A stretch of DNA of 64,000 nucleotides, from contig ML769677.1 in assembly GCA_009733575.1 (NCBI GenBank), positions 1-64,000 of the forward strand, given 5' to 3'. Shown piece after piece: positions 1 through 14,575 of this stretch. Position 1 is the first letter of the stretch. The number at the start of each line of letters is the position of its first letter. The DNA is from Gymnopus androsaceus JB14 (lineage: Eukaryota > Basidiomycota > Agaricomycetes > Agaricales > Omphalotaceae). The notes below the pieces were generated by a model. It was given only the letters and a program-made list of their open reading frames with translations, was not told where the DNA came from and made no database searches. A program made the translations under genes and the position numbers.

Positions 1-1634
1 TGCAAACCACGTACTCTCCATGGGCTTGGTTCTTGGACATTAACAGTTGCTCTTGGATACGATATTGCTTTTCGAGACCTTGTTTGAGTGCTGGAATGGA
101 CGCTTGAGCGACTTTGTTCGAAGCTACAGTACTAGTCGGGAGACCGATGTCTTCCGCAGTAAGATAGATAAATGCTGGTGCAGGGGAAGAAGCGAAAAAT
201 CCCTTCTTTTTTCTTGCTAGAAAACAGACATACATCATTATCAGCCCGTTGAAGAAGAAGCTCGTAATAAGTATATCTTACTACAGCTCTAAATGCTCTT
301 TGACTGCAACGGGATCAGTCAACAATAAATCCGTTGTAAGGTCAGTTGTTTCGACTTCAACAATAGTCGATACACCAATATGATCCTCTGTACAGTCCAG
401 AGTTGAGCAATTTTGGAGAATAAGAGAAGAATATATGGGGCTTACCCAGGTTTTCGCCAACGTCTGGATACCATACTTTCCCAGTATATCAGGATTTCCT
501 ATACCCGATAGCTCGAGGATTTGCGGTGTTTGAAATGAACCTAACGCCAATGCAATGAGTTTCCTAATGCTAGACATTTCACTAGAACAAACCCGCTGCT
601 AGCACGACATCCCCCCGGATATTCCTAACAACAGAAGTGACCCCATCTTTCACCAACTCTACACCCGTTGCTCGATGTAACCCATTATCTGAATTCAATA
701 GTATTTGGTAGTAAGATGGACGACTCCATCTTCGCTATGGGACTCACCTTCGTTACATGGGCTTCAGTTAAGACAAATAAATTTGACCGAGATAGGTTAG
801 GTTCGAGGTAGCCAGACACAGAGCTACTGCTATAAGAGATGTCGTAGCACCGAGGTTGATTCCGCTACTCTTTTGAAAGGTTGTAAACCGTATTGTTGCA
901 ATGCATTTCTAGATGCTCACAGTCTCTGGGTTTCTCGGTATTCCAATAAATTCAGCGGCGTCGAATAACTCAGAATGCAATTTAGTCAACAGCGTCGGGA
1001 ACGACTTCTTTAGTGGACCTGTACAATCGGTAAGTTAAACAGAATCGCCAAAGGTGGGTTTTACCTTCCGATCCGTGTAGATCTTTCTTGGGCTGAGCAG
1101 CATATTTGACTGCCTAGGAGTCAGTGAGAGTGGGTGGCAACAAGGTCTCGCTCTGGGATTTATTAGCACTGCCGATTGCAGTCAGGATCCAATACATACC
1201 TTTTGCATGTGATGAAACATCGACTCCCAATTCAGGATTTCCGAGATTTTCTAGAGCATCCATTTCTTGTTTTGAAGGTCTGAAGAGACCCAAAAAGTTG
1301 ATCTGGAAGATTCGGTTGTATGCTGCTATGAAATATCAAGCGCAACACCTACAATCGAAGATCCCCCAAGTCCCTTGGTTAAAGGACAACCCTATCGTTA
1401 GCATGCTTTTGCGGCACGGTCAAAAATGTCCAGTCGAAACCGTCCCGAGCGATGTCTCGACCAATTTAGCCTGTACAAACAGCGATATTTCAAAAACGAC
1501 ATCAGTGATACAAGTGAGATGGCATAACCAACCAGGGATGTCGATTTCGGGAACAGCAACGTGGTGCTGACCGGCCTCAATAACCAAAACAGCCACACTT
1601 GAGTTTCAAGACTAGAGACAGTACAAGAAGGCAT
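1..1634 (-). pseudogene. GMC oxidoreductase pseudogene, copy 1 (partial, C-terminus outside window)
   Basis: This is a diverged tandem copy of the GMC flavo-oxidoreductase gene at 2216-4746; position 1 aligns with 2974 and the two run in parallel to about 1665 / 4790. The family oxidises alcohols with FAD (aryl-alcohol oxidase and relatives, CAZy AA3) and is usually secreted in wood-decay fungi. The start at 1634 gives the same first residues as copy 2 ([11 protein letters not shown]). Immediately after them, about 85 bp coding for the FAD-binding glycine loop of copy 2 are missing. An in-frame TAA lies near 1379-1381 where copy 2 reads the conserved RGKGLGGSS motif. Exon and intron blocks further left (for example 281-577, with SFQTPQILELSGIGNPD) are recognisable. 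It is read as a dead copy; its 3' end lies left of the window. Confidence 0.85.
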
Positions 1635-1665
1635 GGTGGTATTGAGGAAACAAGGCTGATCAAGT

Positions 1666-2215
1666 CACCGAGATCAACATCTGGGCCCTGAACCGAAGTG
1701 ACTGGCAGCTCGCTTGGCTCACATTAGCCTGAACAAAGTGATATCCTCTTCGATTCCATTGCAGCTGCAGACAGATCCAACTTGGCGTTTCCGTGATGCT
1801 AGGAATGAGTATTAATTCGCCAGTTCTCGCCAGTTCATACGGGTACGAGAACTGGTAATACAGAGAGCATCTTCAACTAAGCCACCTAGTCAGTATTTTT
1901 GAAGGCGATTAAGGCGCGATGGAAACCATTTTCCAGCTAAAAGACGAATGCGAAGCATAAACAGGTGAACGAACGCGATGATGGATGTCGAGACGACAGT
2001 CAAATTCGGGCGCTTAGTTCAAAACCTGTAAATTTTCAACTAACAGGTCTAATCTCTCTTGCGTCTTTCTTTCATTTAACTGCAGTAAGTATGATGATAA
2101 TTGAAAGCGATATCTTCTTGTTAAGGAAGTCAAAGGCCATATACAGTAGGGCGTCAGAGGTGCGTCGATTTCCATTTTCTCAAATCTTTACTCGATACCT
2201 GTCTCCGAAAAGCAA
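1666..2215. other. Spacer between the two GMC copies
   Basis: Homology between the GMC copies stops near 1665 on this side. The stretch is downstream flank of GMC copy 2. Short open frames are present but none resembles a known protein or has family-like composition. Confidence 0.5.
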
Positions 2216-5060
<2,845 letters not shown>

Positions 5061-5159
5061 TCAAAAAAAGGGTGCGCCATAATGGTAGTCCCTTGGCCGT
5101 TTTGCTTTGCTTTGCGATGAATATTATTTTAATGTGTACTAAATCGTAGTAGTCATGCA

Positions 5160-6950
5160 CTAAGACACAAAATCCGCAGGATTCAAGGTCGGCCTTCCAT
5201 TACCAGTGTTATACACACCAAAGGCAGCTCCTTTGAAAAAGAAGTAAACACAGACTGTTCAGTACCCGTCACTGGAGAGCAAGACACAGAGAACGTACTT
5301 GACTGGTGGCACTGACATCGACACACTATCAAACGTGGTCGTAAAAGTGATAGTCGTATCATTACCCTCCGCAAAGCCAAGACTATACGATGTCGGATTG
5401 CCTACGATGACAAGCTTCACCGGGTCGGATTTTGTAGAAAGTGGGGTATCGGTGACCTATGATTCAATCGAAAGTTGAGTTTGATGATACAACGTTTATT
5501 CAGACAAGCCCACCGTCGTTATAGTATCATTCGTTGTTGTCAAAGCCCACGGCCCAACCTGCTCAGCGACTACAATCGTCCGAGTAACAATAAATCGATC
5601 TCCACTGCCGTCTGCAGAACCAGTAATACCAATATCGTTGTGGGCGAAATCTCCGTAAAAAATCGTCGCTCCCGCTTTCCGTCGGATTAGTCGCTGGAGC
5701 AAACCCGTCCAACACAGTCTCGAACGTCTCCTCGTAGCTGGTCTGTTTCCGGAGTAATAATGCTGGGTTATCCCGATCACCGACTGCATATGAGTTCCGT
5801 TGAGTCGAAGGAAACCTGGACGTGCAGTCAAGGAGTAAAACGTCTTGTACGGAGTGCGGAGGAAGTAGTATGATATATCAAGGGTTTCTGAGGTGAAGTC
5901 GTCATAGAAGTCTGATAGGTGGGATTGGTCAGTCAACACGCCTGGGATTTCCGTGCTTAGAGGTTGCCCATGGTTGAACACCGGCCACTCGTCCTCCCAG
6001 GTTACGGGAAAGAGAAAGGTTTCTCTTCCTGCAATGGGATAGATCAGCGATTACTCATTCGCAAGGAAGGAATACTGTAGCAAATTTACCGATTGTAGTC
6101 GCCAGTAGTTTGGGGACGTACACCCAACGCAACTCTCCACCATTGACCGTCAGGTGCTTGCACAATGTCCGCATGGCCAGTACTGTTCAGGAGGGACATG
6201 CTTGCGCCGTTGAAAGAATTGGATTGGCAGGGTTATTTTCCCATGGGCCAGAGGGTGAAGGTCCTCGCTGGATGGTTGAGCGATGTTCAGGGCTAGAACC
6301 TCTTGCAATAGAAGCTGAGTCAAATTTTGGAGCTGCTTGAGTGACACAAGACTTACCTTCAGCGATTAATAGGTAGTAATAGGGCTCTATGAAATATACA
6401 TGGGTACCCTCCGGTCGAGCCGTGGAATTGTCACGGAGAGTGCCATTAAAGATGAGCTCTGCATGCGTCAGAGAGTTACCCGTAGCCATCTCAATCTTGT
6501 TCTGGTAGATTCCTGTGAAGAAGGTTGAGTGCTTGTACATGGGATCAATGAACAACGGACCGTAGATTTTGTCAATAGCGTCATTAATACCCGTCCAAGT
6601 ATTGTAGACCTACGCCGAGCGTTCAGAATCGTTTATCTTATGAGTTTCGGTGACACGTACATCTCCATTCGAGTCCCAGAATAGGTCGGCATCGTATCCT
6701 TCGGCATCTATAAAGTAAACACAACGTTCAAGCTCGGTATACTGAGAGTGTGTTGGAGTCACTTTACCGAAATACGTTGGGTCACTCCAGTTATTTGAGA
6801 ATATGTCCGTTGTCGTAACAAATAGGGAGCGAGGGAACAACCTCAGCTCATCTGGAAACAAGGAGACCGCAAAAAGTCAACCCAAAGACTAAGAAACTCA
6901 GAACACCCTACAAGTATACTTAGACGTATCGCACAGTTATCGCACAGTAC
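5160..6950 (-). pseudogene. GH43 glycoside hydrolase pseudogene, copy A (exon 1 missing)
   Basis: Same gene as the fuller copy at 18657-20746. Present here are the exons from DELRLFPRSLFVTTTDIFSN through the beta-sandwich-like C-terminal region to the stop at 5160. Absent is exon 1, which carries the WNPDPT motif with the catalytic base. Near 5791-5800 a base missing relative to copy B shifts the frame. Beyond exon 2 the remaining intron sequence runs to a repeated GCACAGTAC and is then joined directly to the start of a PPR gene (6960), so exon 1 and the shared promoter were deleted. GH43 members are beta-xylosidases, arabinofuranosidases or arabinanases acting on hemicellulose. This copy cannot make an active enzyme. 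Confidence 0.85.
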
Positions 6951-6959
6951 GGAATCTCA

Positions 6960-7081
6960 ATGGCGGCGCCCTCAAAGTAAGAGATAGAACGAAACCCGAC
7001 CCTCGAAATTTATTAGTTCAGAGTTCGCTCGTCGAGTGACAAGAGAAGGTGACGAACGCAAAAGTGAGTCGGGTCTTTTGC
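6960..7081 (+). pseudogene. PPR gene 5' fragment (first exons only)
   Basis: The start codon context, MAAPS exon, first intron and second exon match the beginnings of the PPR genes at 21494 and 25094. Similarity stops abruptly at about 7081 inside the second intron, after GTGAGTCGGGTCTTTT, and unrelated sequence follows. It is a remnant of the same GH43-promoter-PPR module, here with the promoter and GH43 exon 1 removed. Confidence 0.8.
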
Positions 7082-8430
7082 CGACGAGATCCTGGATTAT
7101 GTAAAGATACCCTTTCACGTACTTCTCGCCATCCACTGCGACGTGTCTACCTCTAAATCCCGTGTCTTTTCACCAAAACTTTGTTTTGACTCCTATATGG
7201 ACATCGACGGAGGAATTTGAGCCAGAAAAAAGCAGCACAGATCGCTGAAAATGTGGCAGAAACGCCTCAAGGAGGGACGTCAAATCTTTCTTCAGAATAT
7301 CAAGGTTTGTAGCGCTGTAGATCCTCTATATTACTGCCTACTAATACCGAGTTATATCTTTCAGCCTTTCAATCCAATACCGTTCCCTGGGAGAACCAAA
7401 TTCAAGCAATGCAATCGCCACGAAAATAAGGCCCAGCGATCCGGAAAATTTTACCTCTGGCCATCCCTACAATTCCTTCAATACCCTCTCGTGCTTCCCA
7501 ATATGCTCCTAGGACAATTCTCGTAACCTCTGGCACCTTTTCGCTTCCCAGCCCGATTGCGTTCACATCTCATGCTACCAATACTGCTATGGTCTCGGCA
7601 TCTCCGGCCACTGTAGAACCCATCTCTTTCCTGTTCACGACGGAAAACCAGAGCTTTTCCTCACATTCGACGTCAAACTATGTGCAGTCACGCTTCACCC
7701 AATGCTCGGTATGTTTGGATATCTCCTTGGATTCTCGTTGCTCGACCCTTCAAACAACACTCCAGATCATCTTGTTTCTCTTGGTTCACAGATGTCAGAT
7801 GTAAGTGTCTAATGTTCTGGTATCCTCCATTTCTCTTTCGGCGTTCCATTCTTTGACTGGATGAACCGAGAACCCTCGAGATTATCGACTCTAAGAACAC
7901 CTCATGGACTTTCAGCGTCTCTCCATACAGAAACAGATAGCATCACATACGGCTTGTGTAGCGAAGTTTCTTTCGACCCCGACAGGGACACTCGAGTTGT
8001 CATTCTTTTCCTCCGTGGCTCCACCATCCTACTTCCCTCTTCCCTATTCACCCATCCTACCCTCCCCATCCAGGAACACGAGACCGGTTACGCTGCGATT
8101 CCGGCGATCTGTAGACACAACTTTCTTTTGACCAAGCTTCGGCGGAGGAACCAAGAGACTGAGACGCAGCTCATATTCGTCGCTGGGAAGTTAACTTGCT
8201 CCCGCTTATATGCTGGAGCGACATGACCACCTTCACTCAAGATGTCATTTCTACAGTTGCTCCAGTGATGTGTATGTCCTGATTAAGGCTCGAGTCTTTC
8301 CTACCAAGTTATATGTGCAGTCTCCATCAACAATGCGGTTGGTCTCATTGATGTCGCCAATATTTTGTGCCCGTCAAGTTTCAACGAGCAATGGGAGACG
8401 CCGGAGGCGTGATAGGGCATAGCGCATGGT
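7082..8430 (+). other. Unassigned, possibly coding remnant(s)
   Basis: Several plus-strand open stretches of 60-120 codons overlap in different frames (7251-7526, 7589-7804, 7861-8226), with plausible intron ends (for example GTTTGT at 7306 to TTTCAG near 7370). Pieces such as RRWEVNLLPLICWSDMTTF (about 8180-8240, via a frame change) and FSFGVPFFDW (about 7835) look protein-like, but I do not recognise the family and no single frame joins them. A decayed or frameshifted gene is the best reading. Confidence 0.35.
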
Positions 8431-8653
8431 CAGCGTATATCATATATATTTCATAAAATCGATACCGTGTATAACTCATGATGAATCGATAGGAATCGAT
8501 GCAACCAGCACGAAAACGAGGTGGAACGAACTGAGATTATACTAATCTATAGACGTGCCTTTATCTTTACATAAGCAAATCAGTATATAGAAAATCAGTA
8601 TATAGATGGCCTGAGATTATTCCGTCTTTGGTCATCTACTCTCATCTGCGCAG

Positions 8654-11064
8654 ATGCCTTTTAACCCCCCCGCTTTCTACGCTCAACAAATATCATCTGC
8701 GTACAATGGGCTGGCTATTTGGGATCCGCAACCAGGATATATCCTGAATAATGAAGATAAGCTCACACCTTGTCCCCGCATCCGCCCAGGTGATGTTGGT
8801 TATGTAGAAGAAACTGGCAGCTTTACCCGTCTCTTCAATATTCATTTCCCTTTGGACGACTCTATGCAAGGACCCGCAATCCCGGAAGACTTTGAACAGG
8901 TTGAACGAAAACCAAATTATGGCTCTAGCGTGCGATTTGAATCGGCCAACATCCATCACAAATACAAGCGCTTGAAGATATTTGGAGGGGCTAAAACAGT
9001 ACCGGTACCGTATGTATATCTACAGATCTATCATTTTTATCACCTTCTCATTAGCCATCCAGGACTATACCTGTCAGTGGGAGCATGTCATTTTCGTTTG
9101 AGCGCAACACCAGTGCCATACTTGGTTTCTTTGATACTGGGGTTCGTGAGGATTCACCTAATATGCTCCAGACCTACAGGGACCAAATCAAGGACCACGG
9201 GCTCAGCTGGCTCAAGGCTGCTCAGATGGTTAATGCAGAGCGCCGTGTTGAGGATATTATTTTGGTCACTGGCTGCACTCGTGTACGGTCATGGGTCACC
9301 GGTGTTGCCGATGATGAAAGCACAGAAGGTTGTCTAAAGCTAAATATTGGCTTCTCTCCCGATGATTCTATTGGCCTGCAGGTATCAGCTGGCATCCACT
9401 ACGAGAGTTCTGGAGGTGCAATTATACGACATGGTCCTGCTGAGCGACTCAAGTCGAGCAAGGGAAAGAACGAGAGCAAAAGCAAGGGGAAAGGGAAGGG
9501 GAAGCACAAAGGCAAAGGCAAAAGCAAGGCTAGGGGTCCGGGAAAGGGCGAGAGTGAGGAGGGAACTGAGAGCGAAAATGGAGGTGAGAGTGAGAGTGGA
9601 AATGAGGGTCAGGGTAGCGCAACAGTCAGCTCTTTGAATCAGTCAACTTTGTTGGCGCAGTCTCCCTCTAACGCCGAGGCTATCACAGAGTGGTCCGACC
9701 AGTGCATCTTCATACGAGGCTTTCGCATGAAGGAGAGAAAAGGAAACATGGTCCCAGAAAAGTTAAAGGCTGCAGCGGAACCTCAAGATCCTTCAAAGGA
9801 CAGGGAACCTGGTGGAGACTCAGATGGAATACTGCAATTGGCAAGTAAAGAAGAGGAAGTTAATCCAGAAGAGGTAGGTGCACTCTTTAATTCTTTGTTA
9901 TGCAAGTTGCTCACCATATCCAAGACCCACAGCTGGGATCACTTGCATACGGCCCTTGATTATATCCTTGATGTATGTTTTTTACCCAGCTGCAGTGTGC
10001 ATGTCTCACAACATGTGTTCCAGAATTCCGATACTGATTTAGCTGTGGTTTGTGAAGATGATCTTTTGGCCTACATTAAAGATACAGATCTGGAGGTAAT
10101 ACCTGTTTTTTCTTGGTCAAATATTGAGTCTTGACGGCGACACCTTCAGCATGAGAAATACTTAACTGTTGATCAAGTGCTGAAAGACTATCGTCCGGGG
10201 TTATTTGTTGAGGATCGCAGTGGAATCAAAGGTAGGTCGACTTCAAAATTTTTTGGTCTACTCATTCAAATGGCCCCAATAGTTGGTGGTTTGGCCGAAA
10301 TCTATGATGACATCCAGCAAAAACAATCTAGCTCCAATGTTACTGCAGGAGCTTCTTTATCGATCTCGGGAAGAAAACTTCCCGGTGGAGGTCTCGGATC
10401 AGATGGGTTGGGTGCGGGAGGTTCTGCGGTTGAAATGGGAAGCCTTGACTCGAAGCACTTTGGACTAGAAGACTCACAGGTTGACATCCAACAAAAACAA
10501 TCTAGCGCTCCTCCGTTTAGCCCTCATTCAAATAACCCTTATTACTCTAACAGAGCCAGGGGGCAAAGCTACAAACAACAGAGTGGCTTTGCCCAGCAAC
10601 CTCAGGCACCCCCAGTTCAGGGCCCTCAGGGGGCTTTCTTTGTTGGCACTAGTTCCTTTAGCATCAAGGGTGGAAGTTTTGAGGGTGGAAGTTTTGATAA
10701 CAATCAGGGCGATGATTATTCCAACAAGTCAGAATCCCATCAACATCATTCTGTGGCGCGCAATGCTAACTTAAATACCACTGAATATTCTCATTGTGGG
10801 TCCATTTTTCGGAACTGATATCAATGTATCTAACTTCACTGTTAACTAGATGGTCGACCTCGCCGAGGCGCTCATTTCCCTTCTGCTACCAACATAAGCT
10901 CTTTAGATGGTCAGAATTATTCTGAGCAGTCTGAGGAGCAATACTGGCAGGAGGAGGTGGAATATTCAGTTCCTATTGGAAAGCACACCCAGCAGCAGCA
11001 GCAGAAACCGAGGGCTTTCAAGTCAAATAACCCTTTTCACAGCTACGTGGAACGTCGCTCGTAA
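8654..11064 (+). CDS. Uncharacterised Agaricomycete family protein with Lys/Gly-rich linker
   Basis: Six exons can be joined with consistent phases: 8654-9009, 9063-9972, 10024-10095, 10150-10231, 10283-10795, 10850-11064 (stop TAA). Introns are 51-54 bp with GT..AG ends. The N-terminal region (about residues 1-210) contains IRPGDVGYVEETGSFTRLFN and IILVTGCTRVRSW. I know this pattern from a large, functionally unknown Agaricomycete family; that is recollection, not a search. A low-complexity Lys/Gly/Ser linker (KGKGKGKHKGKGK) follows. A second block, HTALDYILD..NSDTDLAVV, also fits the family. The C-terminal third is Gly/Ser/Gln-rich with a repeated DIQ(Q)KQSS motif. No signal peptide, membrane segment or catalytic motif was found, and no function is proposed. 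Confidence 0.75.
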
Positions 11065-11207
11065 CAAGCCATGGCTCCAATTTTTGACTAGCTATGGGAA
11101 AAATGGATCTGGAATGGCTCGATTGTTGTGTGTATTATGTACTTGGGTATTGTATTGATGTCGATGCTTTCTTTGTTTAAATTGTTTTTATGCTTTCCCA
11201 TCTGGAA

Positions 11208-11267
11208 CTTGCTTCGCAACTACAGTAGTCTACATAGCTCGGGTAGCTCCTGTAGTTGCGTAGCAAG
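11208..11267. repeat. Inverted repeat (hairpin)
   Basis: Arms 11208-11225 and 11250-11267 are 18 nt each and differ at one position (CTTGCTTCGCAACTACAG against CTGTAGTTGCGTAGCAAG), with a 24-nt loop. It is the left-most of a cluster of hairpins between the 8.65-kb gene and the copia element. Confidence 0.8.
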
Positions 11268-11369
11268 GTAACCTGCTACATAGATCAGTGTAGAGAGCTG
11301 TAGACTGATGTAAAGCAGCCTTCCCAAGCACAGCACTCTACAGGACCTACGGAGATCCACCGATCTTCA

Positions 11370-11396
11370 TACAAACCCTGAAGTTCAGGGTTTGTA
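11370..11396. repeat. Perfect 13-bp inverted repeat
   Basis: Arms TACAAACCCTGAA and TTCAGGGTTTGTA flank a single G. It is part of the hairpin cluster. Confidence 0.85.
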
Positions 11397-12050
11397 CAAA
11401 TGATGCCTCCGACCATCACCTGTTTGATTCCCAGAACAAGAACAATAATTGTTTAGATAGATTCATTGTAAGTATAGCAAGTAACGAGTGTGATAGCAAA
11501 CATAAACTAGTGCATCATAAAGTAAAGAGGACTACTAGTGGTGAACAAATTAACAAGTAATACATATACAATAATGAACCCATTGGGTCACCCATCACTT
11601 GTTCAGTATTGAAAGAACTTTCTTGATTGTCTTGGTGAGCTACTCATCGAGAGCAACTTTATTCTGTGTCATGATAAGCAATACAGAAATTGAAAGAGAT
11701 ACCACTTCAACGAGCCGCCGTTTTCACTGGCAATGCCAATTTCAGGAAATGTTAAGTGTGAGTACGTAGAGAGAATTGGGGGGTCAAGAGCGAGAGCAAA
11801 AAAAGCTTCGAGTCAAAACTCGAGTATTTATCCAGCTTTGCATGCCCGTGTCACGGTACTTCTCTGGGTTGACGTGAAGGGATGCGCAGATCTGAAGAAA
11901 CCGACATTGAAACAGCAAGATTCGGGGATAGCACCTAAAAAGGATGTTAGTGCTTCCCGGATACATGTGAGTTTCGGAGCGGAGTATATTTTGGGATGCT
12001 CTGTCTTGCAGGGCTCAGCCTGTCATTCTACATGATCTACATAGAGCTTG

Positions 12051-12078
12051 GTAGAGCTTGGCCTCTACCAAGCTCTAC
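12051..12078. repeat. Perfect 11-bp inverted repeat
   Basis: Arms GTAGAGCTTGG (12051-12061) and CCAAGCTCTAC (12068-12078) with a 6-nt loop. The arm motif is repeated just upstream at about 12041. Confidence 0.8.
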
Positions 12079-12096
12079 AGAGGTCTACAGCTGCAG

Positions 12097-12127
12097 ATAT
12101 GCATAACCAGGCCCTGGTTATGCATAT
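12097..12127. repeat. Perfect 15-bp palindrome
   Basis: Arms ATATGCATAACCAGG and CCTGGTTATGCATAT with one C between them, ending 28 bp left of the copia LTR. Together with the other hairpins it suggests small foldback or MITE debris in 11.2-12.13 kb. Confidence 0.9.
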
Positions 12128-12155
12128 ATGTATGTTATACAGTATTAGTTCTATG

Positions 12156-12362
12156 TATTAACGGTTGTGTGATTCAACAAGTTATATTTGGGAGACTGGT
12201 TCGGAGCAACGTGAGTTTAGTATTAGTTATACAAGTCAATCAGAGGGTATCATACCTGGTTCGGAGCAACATGAGTTAAAGGGGTCATTGCTCCGACCCA
12301 GGTTAGTAAGTAAGTCCGATCGTACTACTTCGGCATGGGCGCTTGGACACCATCCGTTAACA
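12156..12362 (-). repeat. copia 3' LTR (left copy)
   Basis: 207 bp, starting TATTAACGG and ending CCGTTAACA on the plus strand, so the tips are short inverted repeats. It is preceded by the target duplication CTATG and followed by the polypurine tract. The RT/RNase H frame ends inside it at 12325. Confidence 0.95.
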
Positions 12363-14178
12363 CCCCCCCTTGTCCTGCATCCAGTCGAAGCATGGAAATC
12401 CATCGTGTGTGTAAGATTCGGTGGAGAGGTTTAGTGAGTAAGTCCGCAAAGTTGTCCTTGTTCGAGATATAGATTACATCGAGTTGCCGTTTCGAGATAC
12501 AATCTCGAATAAAATGTTCGCGAATGGAGATGTGTTTCATTTTGCTATGCGCGAGTGGATCGTGTGTGCAGGCGATCGCGCCTTGATTATCGCAAAAAAG
12601 CGACATGGGGGAACGTTGGGGAAAACCCAATTCAGCAAACAAGTTTCTGAACCATAAGATTTCACGAGCACAGTGAGTCGACGCAAGATATTCTGCCTCG
12701 CAGGATGATAGAGCAACGACACCTTGTTGCTTGGAACTCCACGAAAGGGGGGAGTTACCCATCATGATGAAGAATCCGGATATGGATTTACGGGAATCTC
12801 CCATTCCCCAGTCAGAGTCGGATAGAGCACGAATAGTCGGGTAAGTGATACTAGATGTTCCCAACTTGAGGGAATAGCGTGGCGTCCCCTTTAGGTATCG
12901 AAGTAGGTGTTTAGCGGCGGCGATGTGTGAAGGACCGAAATTGACCATATATCCAGCTAGTTCCCATACGGTGTAGCTGATGTCAGGTCTGGAACAGTTG
13001 GAAAGGTACATACACTTCCCCACAATTGCGCCGTATGGAAAGTTCTCTACCATTTTCTGTTCTTCAGGCGAGAGCGGTGTTGTTTGTGGGGAGAGGCGTT
13101 TCCCTGGGTCCATTGGTGTGTGTACTGGATTGCAATTCTCGTATCCGAATTCGCAGAGGATGGATTGGGTGTACCGGTATTGGTCAATCGAGATAGAACG
13201 CGCAGTTCGGTCTCGTGAGATACCACAACCGAGGTGAAAAGTAGGTTCGCCATTGTTCGTAATCTCGAACAGAGATGTAAGTTGGTCCATAACAAAGTCT
13301 GATTCCTTCACGGAGGAGGAGGCGATGAGCATGTTGTTGACGCTGGTGGTAATGTATGTGCGTTCACCATCTAGTACTCGCATGTACACACTCCAGTCTG
13401 ATTCTAGCCGTTTGAAACCAATTGACTCAAGTCTCGAGTTAAGTTCTCGGTACCATTGTCTGCCAGACTGTTTCAGTCCGTATAACCCTTTTTGTAACCT
13501 CCAATAACCGCATCCAGCAATGTGAGGCTTCTTCATATAGATTTCTTCATCGAGGGGACCATTCAGGTATGCGGTTTTGATGTCGATTTGACGCAGTTCC
13601 ATGTTGTGTTCGGCGGTGAGAGCAAGGATAGTTCGCATCGACTCCCAGCGGGCGACGGGAGCGAAAGTGTAGGTAAAGTCCTGTCCAGGGATTTGTGTAA
13701 AGCCCTTTGCGACGAGTCTGGCTTTGAAACGAGAGATGAGTCCCTCCTTGTTGTGTTTGATGTGTAAGACCCATTTTGACCCCACGGCTTTCCTTCCTTG
13801 AGGTATCTCATCAACTTCTTCATAAACCCTTTTCTCCTTCAATGATTCGAGTTCCTCGTAGATTGCGGCAAGCCAATAGGTCCAGTAGACCGATGACTGT
13901 GCTTCTTGTACGGTGGATGGATCTCTCGCTTCTGGATCATCAATGGGATGGGTAAGAGCGGCGTTGGCTACCTCAGCTCGTATAAAGCTTTGGGCAATGG
14001 AAGGGAAGTCTTGTTCCTCGCATTCGAGTTTGAGTTCTGAGTCGGTAGTGAGGACGCTGATCAGCAGGTCTTCTTCTCTGTGCCCCCCCTCGTCCATTAT
14101 ACCAACAAAGTTAACCACGTAGCGTGCGGGTAACCGTCTTGTGCGAGAAGCACGTCTGGGAACAACCGGAGGGGCCAT
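12325..14178 (-). pseudogene. pol: copia reverse transcriptase / RNase H (RT active site lost)
   Basis: This is the downstream part of pol. RT landmarks: KWVLHIKHNKEG, ARLVAKGFTQ, IDIKTAYLNGPLDEEIYMKK and GLYGLKQSGRQWY. RNase H landmarks: LSSCEAEYLAS, DNQGAIAC and the usual end DNFADLLTKPL. At codons 279-282 (13333-13344), where copia RTs have YVDD, the sequence reads SVNN: both catalytic aspartates are now Asn and Tyr is Ser. The domain is long and otherwise continuous for 617 codons. The apparent start at 14178 is an exon boundary region: two intron-like gaps (14204-14256 and 14320-14375) restore the frame to upstream pol sequence. Confidence 0.9.
12363..12373 (-). other. Polypurine tract of copia element
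   Basis: On the element strand this reads ACAAGGGGGGG and directly abuts the 3' LTR. This is the expected plus-strand primer site, here also encoding part of the RNase H C-terminus. Confidence 0.8.
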
Positions 14179-14203
14179 TTGGACGTCATCACCGTCGGTG
14201 TCT

Positions 14204-14375
14204 CTGCAGTTGCAGGGATTAGGAGTTAATAGAACGTTAAGTTAAAGGTTACTTACACATCCATGTCACCACCATGTGGAGCGTTCAATGTGTTATTTTC
14301 ATCGCCAGTTAGCGGGTTCCTACAGGTATGTAGTTTTAGTTTAATTTCGTTGAAATTAACAGAGTAGTCACTCAC
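14204..14375 (-). other. Two intron-like gaps in copia pol
   Basis: Read on the minus strand, 14375-14320 (56 bp, GTGAGT..CTGTAG) and 14256-14204 (53 bp, GTAAGT..CTGCAG) have canonical spliceosomal ends and host-like lengths. Removing both joins SELDNET, NPLTGDENNTLNAPHGGDMD and VDTDGDDVQMAPP in one frame. A stretch in which two gaps both restore frame is unlikely by chance, but splicing is not shown. Confidence 0.55.
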
Positions 14376-14575
14376 GTTTCATTGTCCAATTCGGACGGGT
14401 CAATACGCGTAAAGCGTTCCCGCCACGTTCAGTGTTGTCTGAACATTGGTCGACGTCAACAGGGGAGGTCATCCCATAGAATCTCCGACGGGGGTAAGGA
14501 GGGTAGTGAAACTGGGAACCCATGGAAAACGATGTCGCACCGAGTCAGGACCGTGCGCGACTTTGGGAAGTAGAC

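Noticed and set aside
9347..9637. Arg/Lys-rich small protein in an alternative frame
   Set aside because: It is an out-of-frame shadow of the Lys/Gly-rich linker of the 8654-11064 gene.
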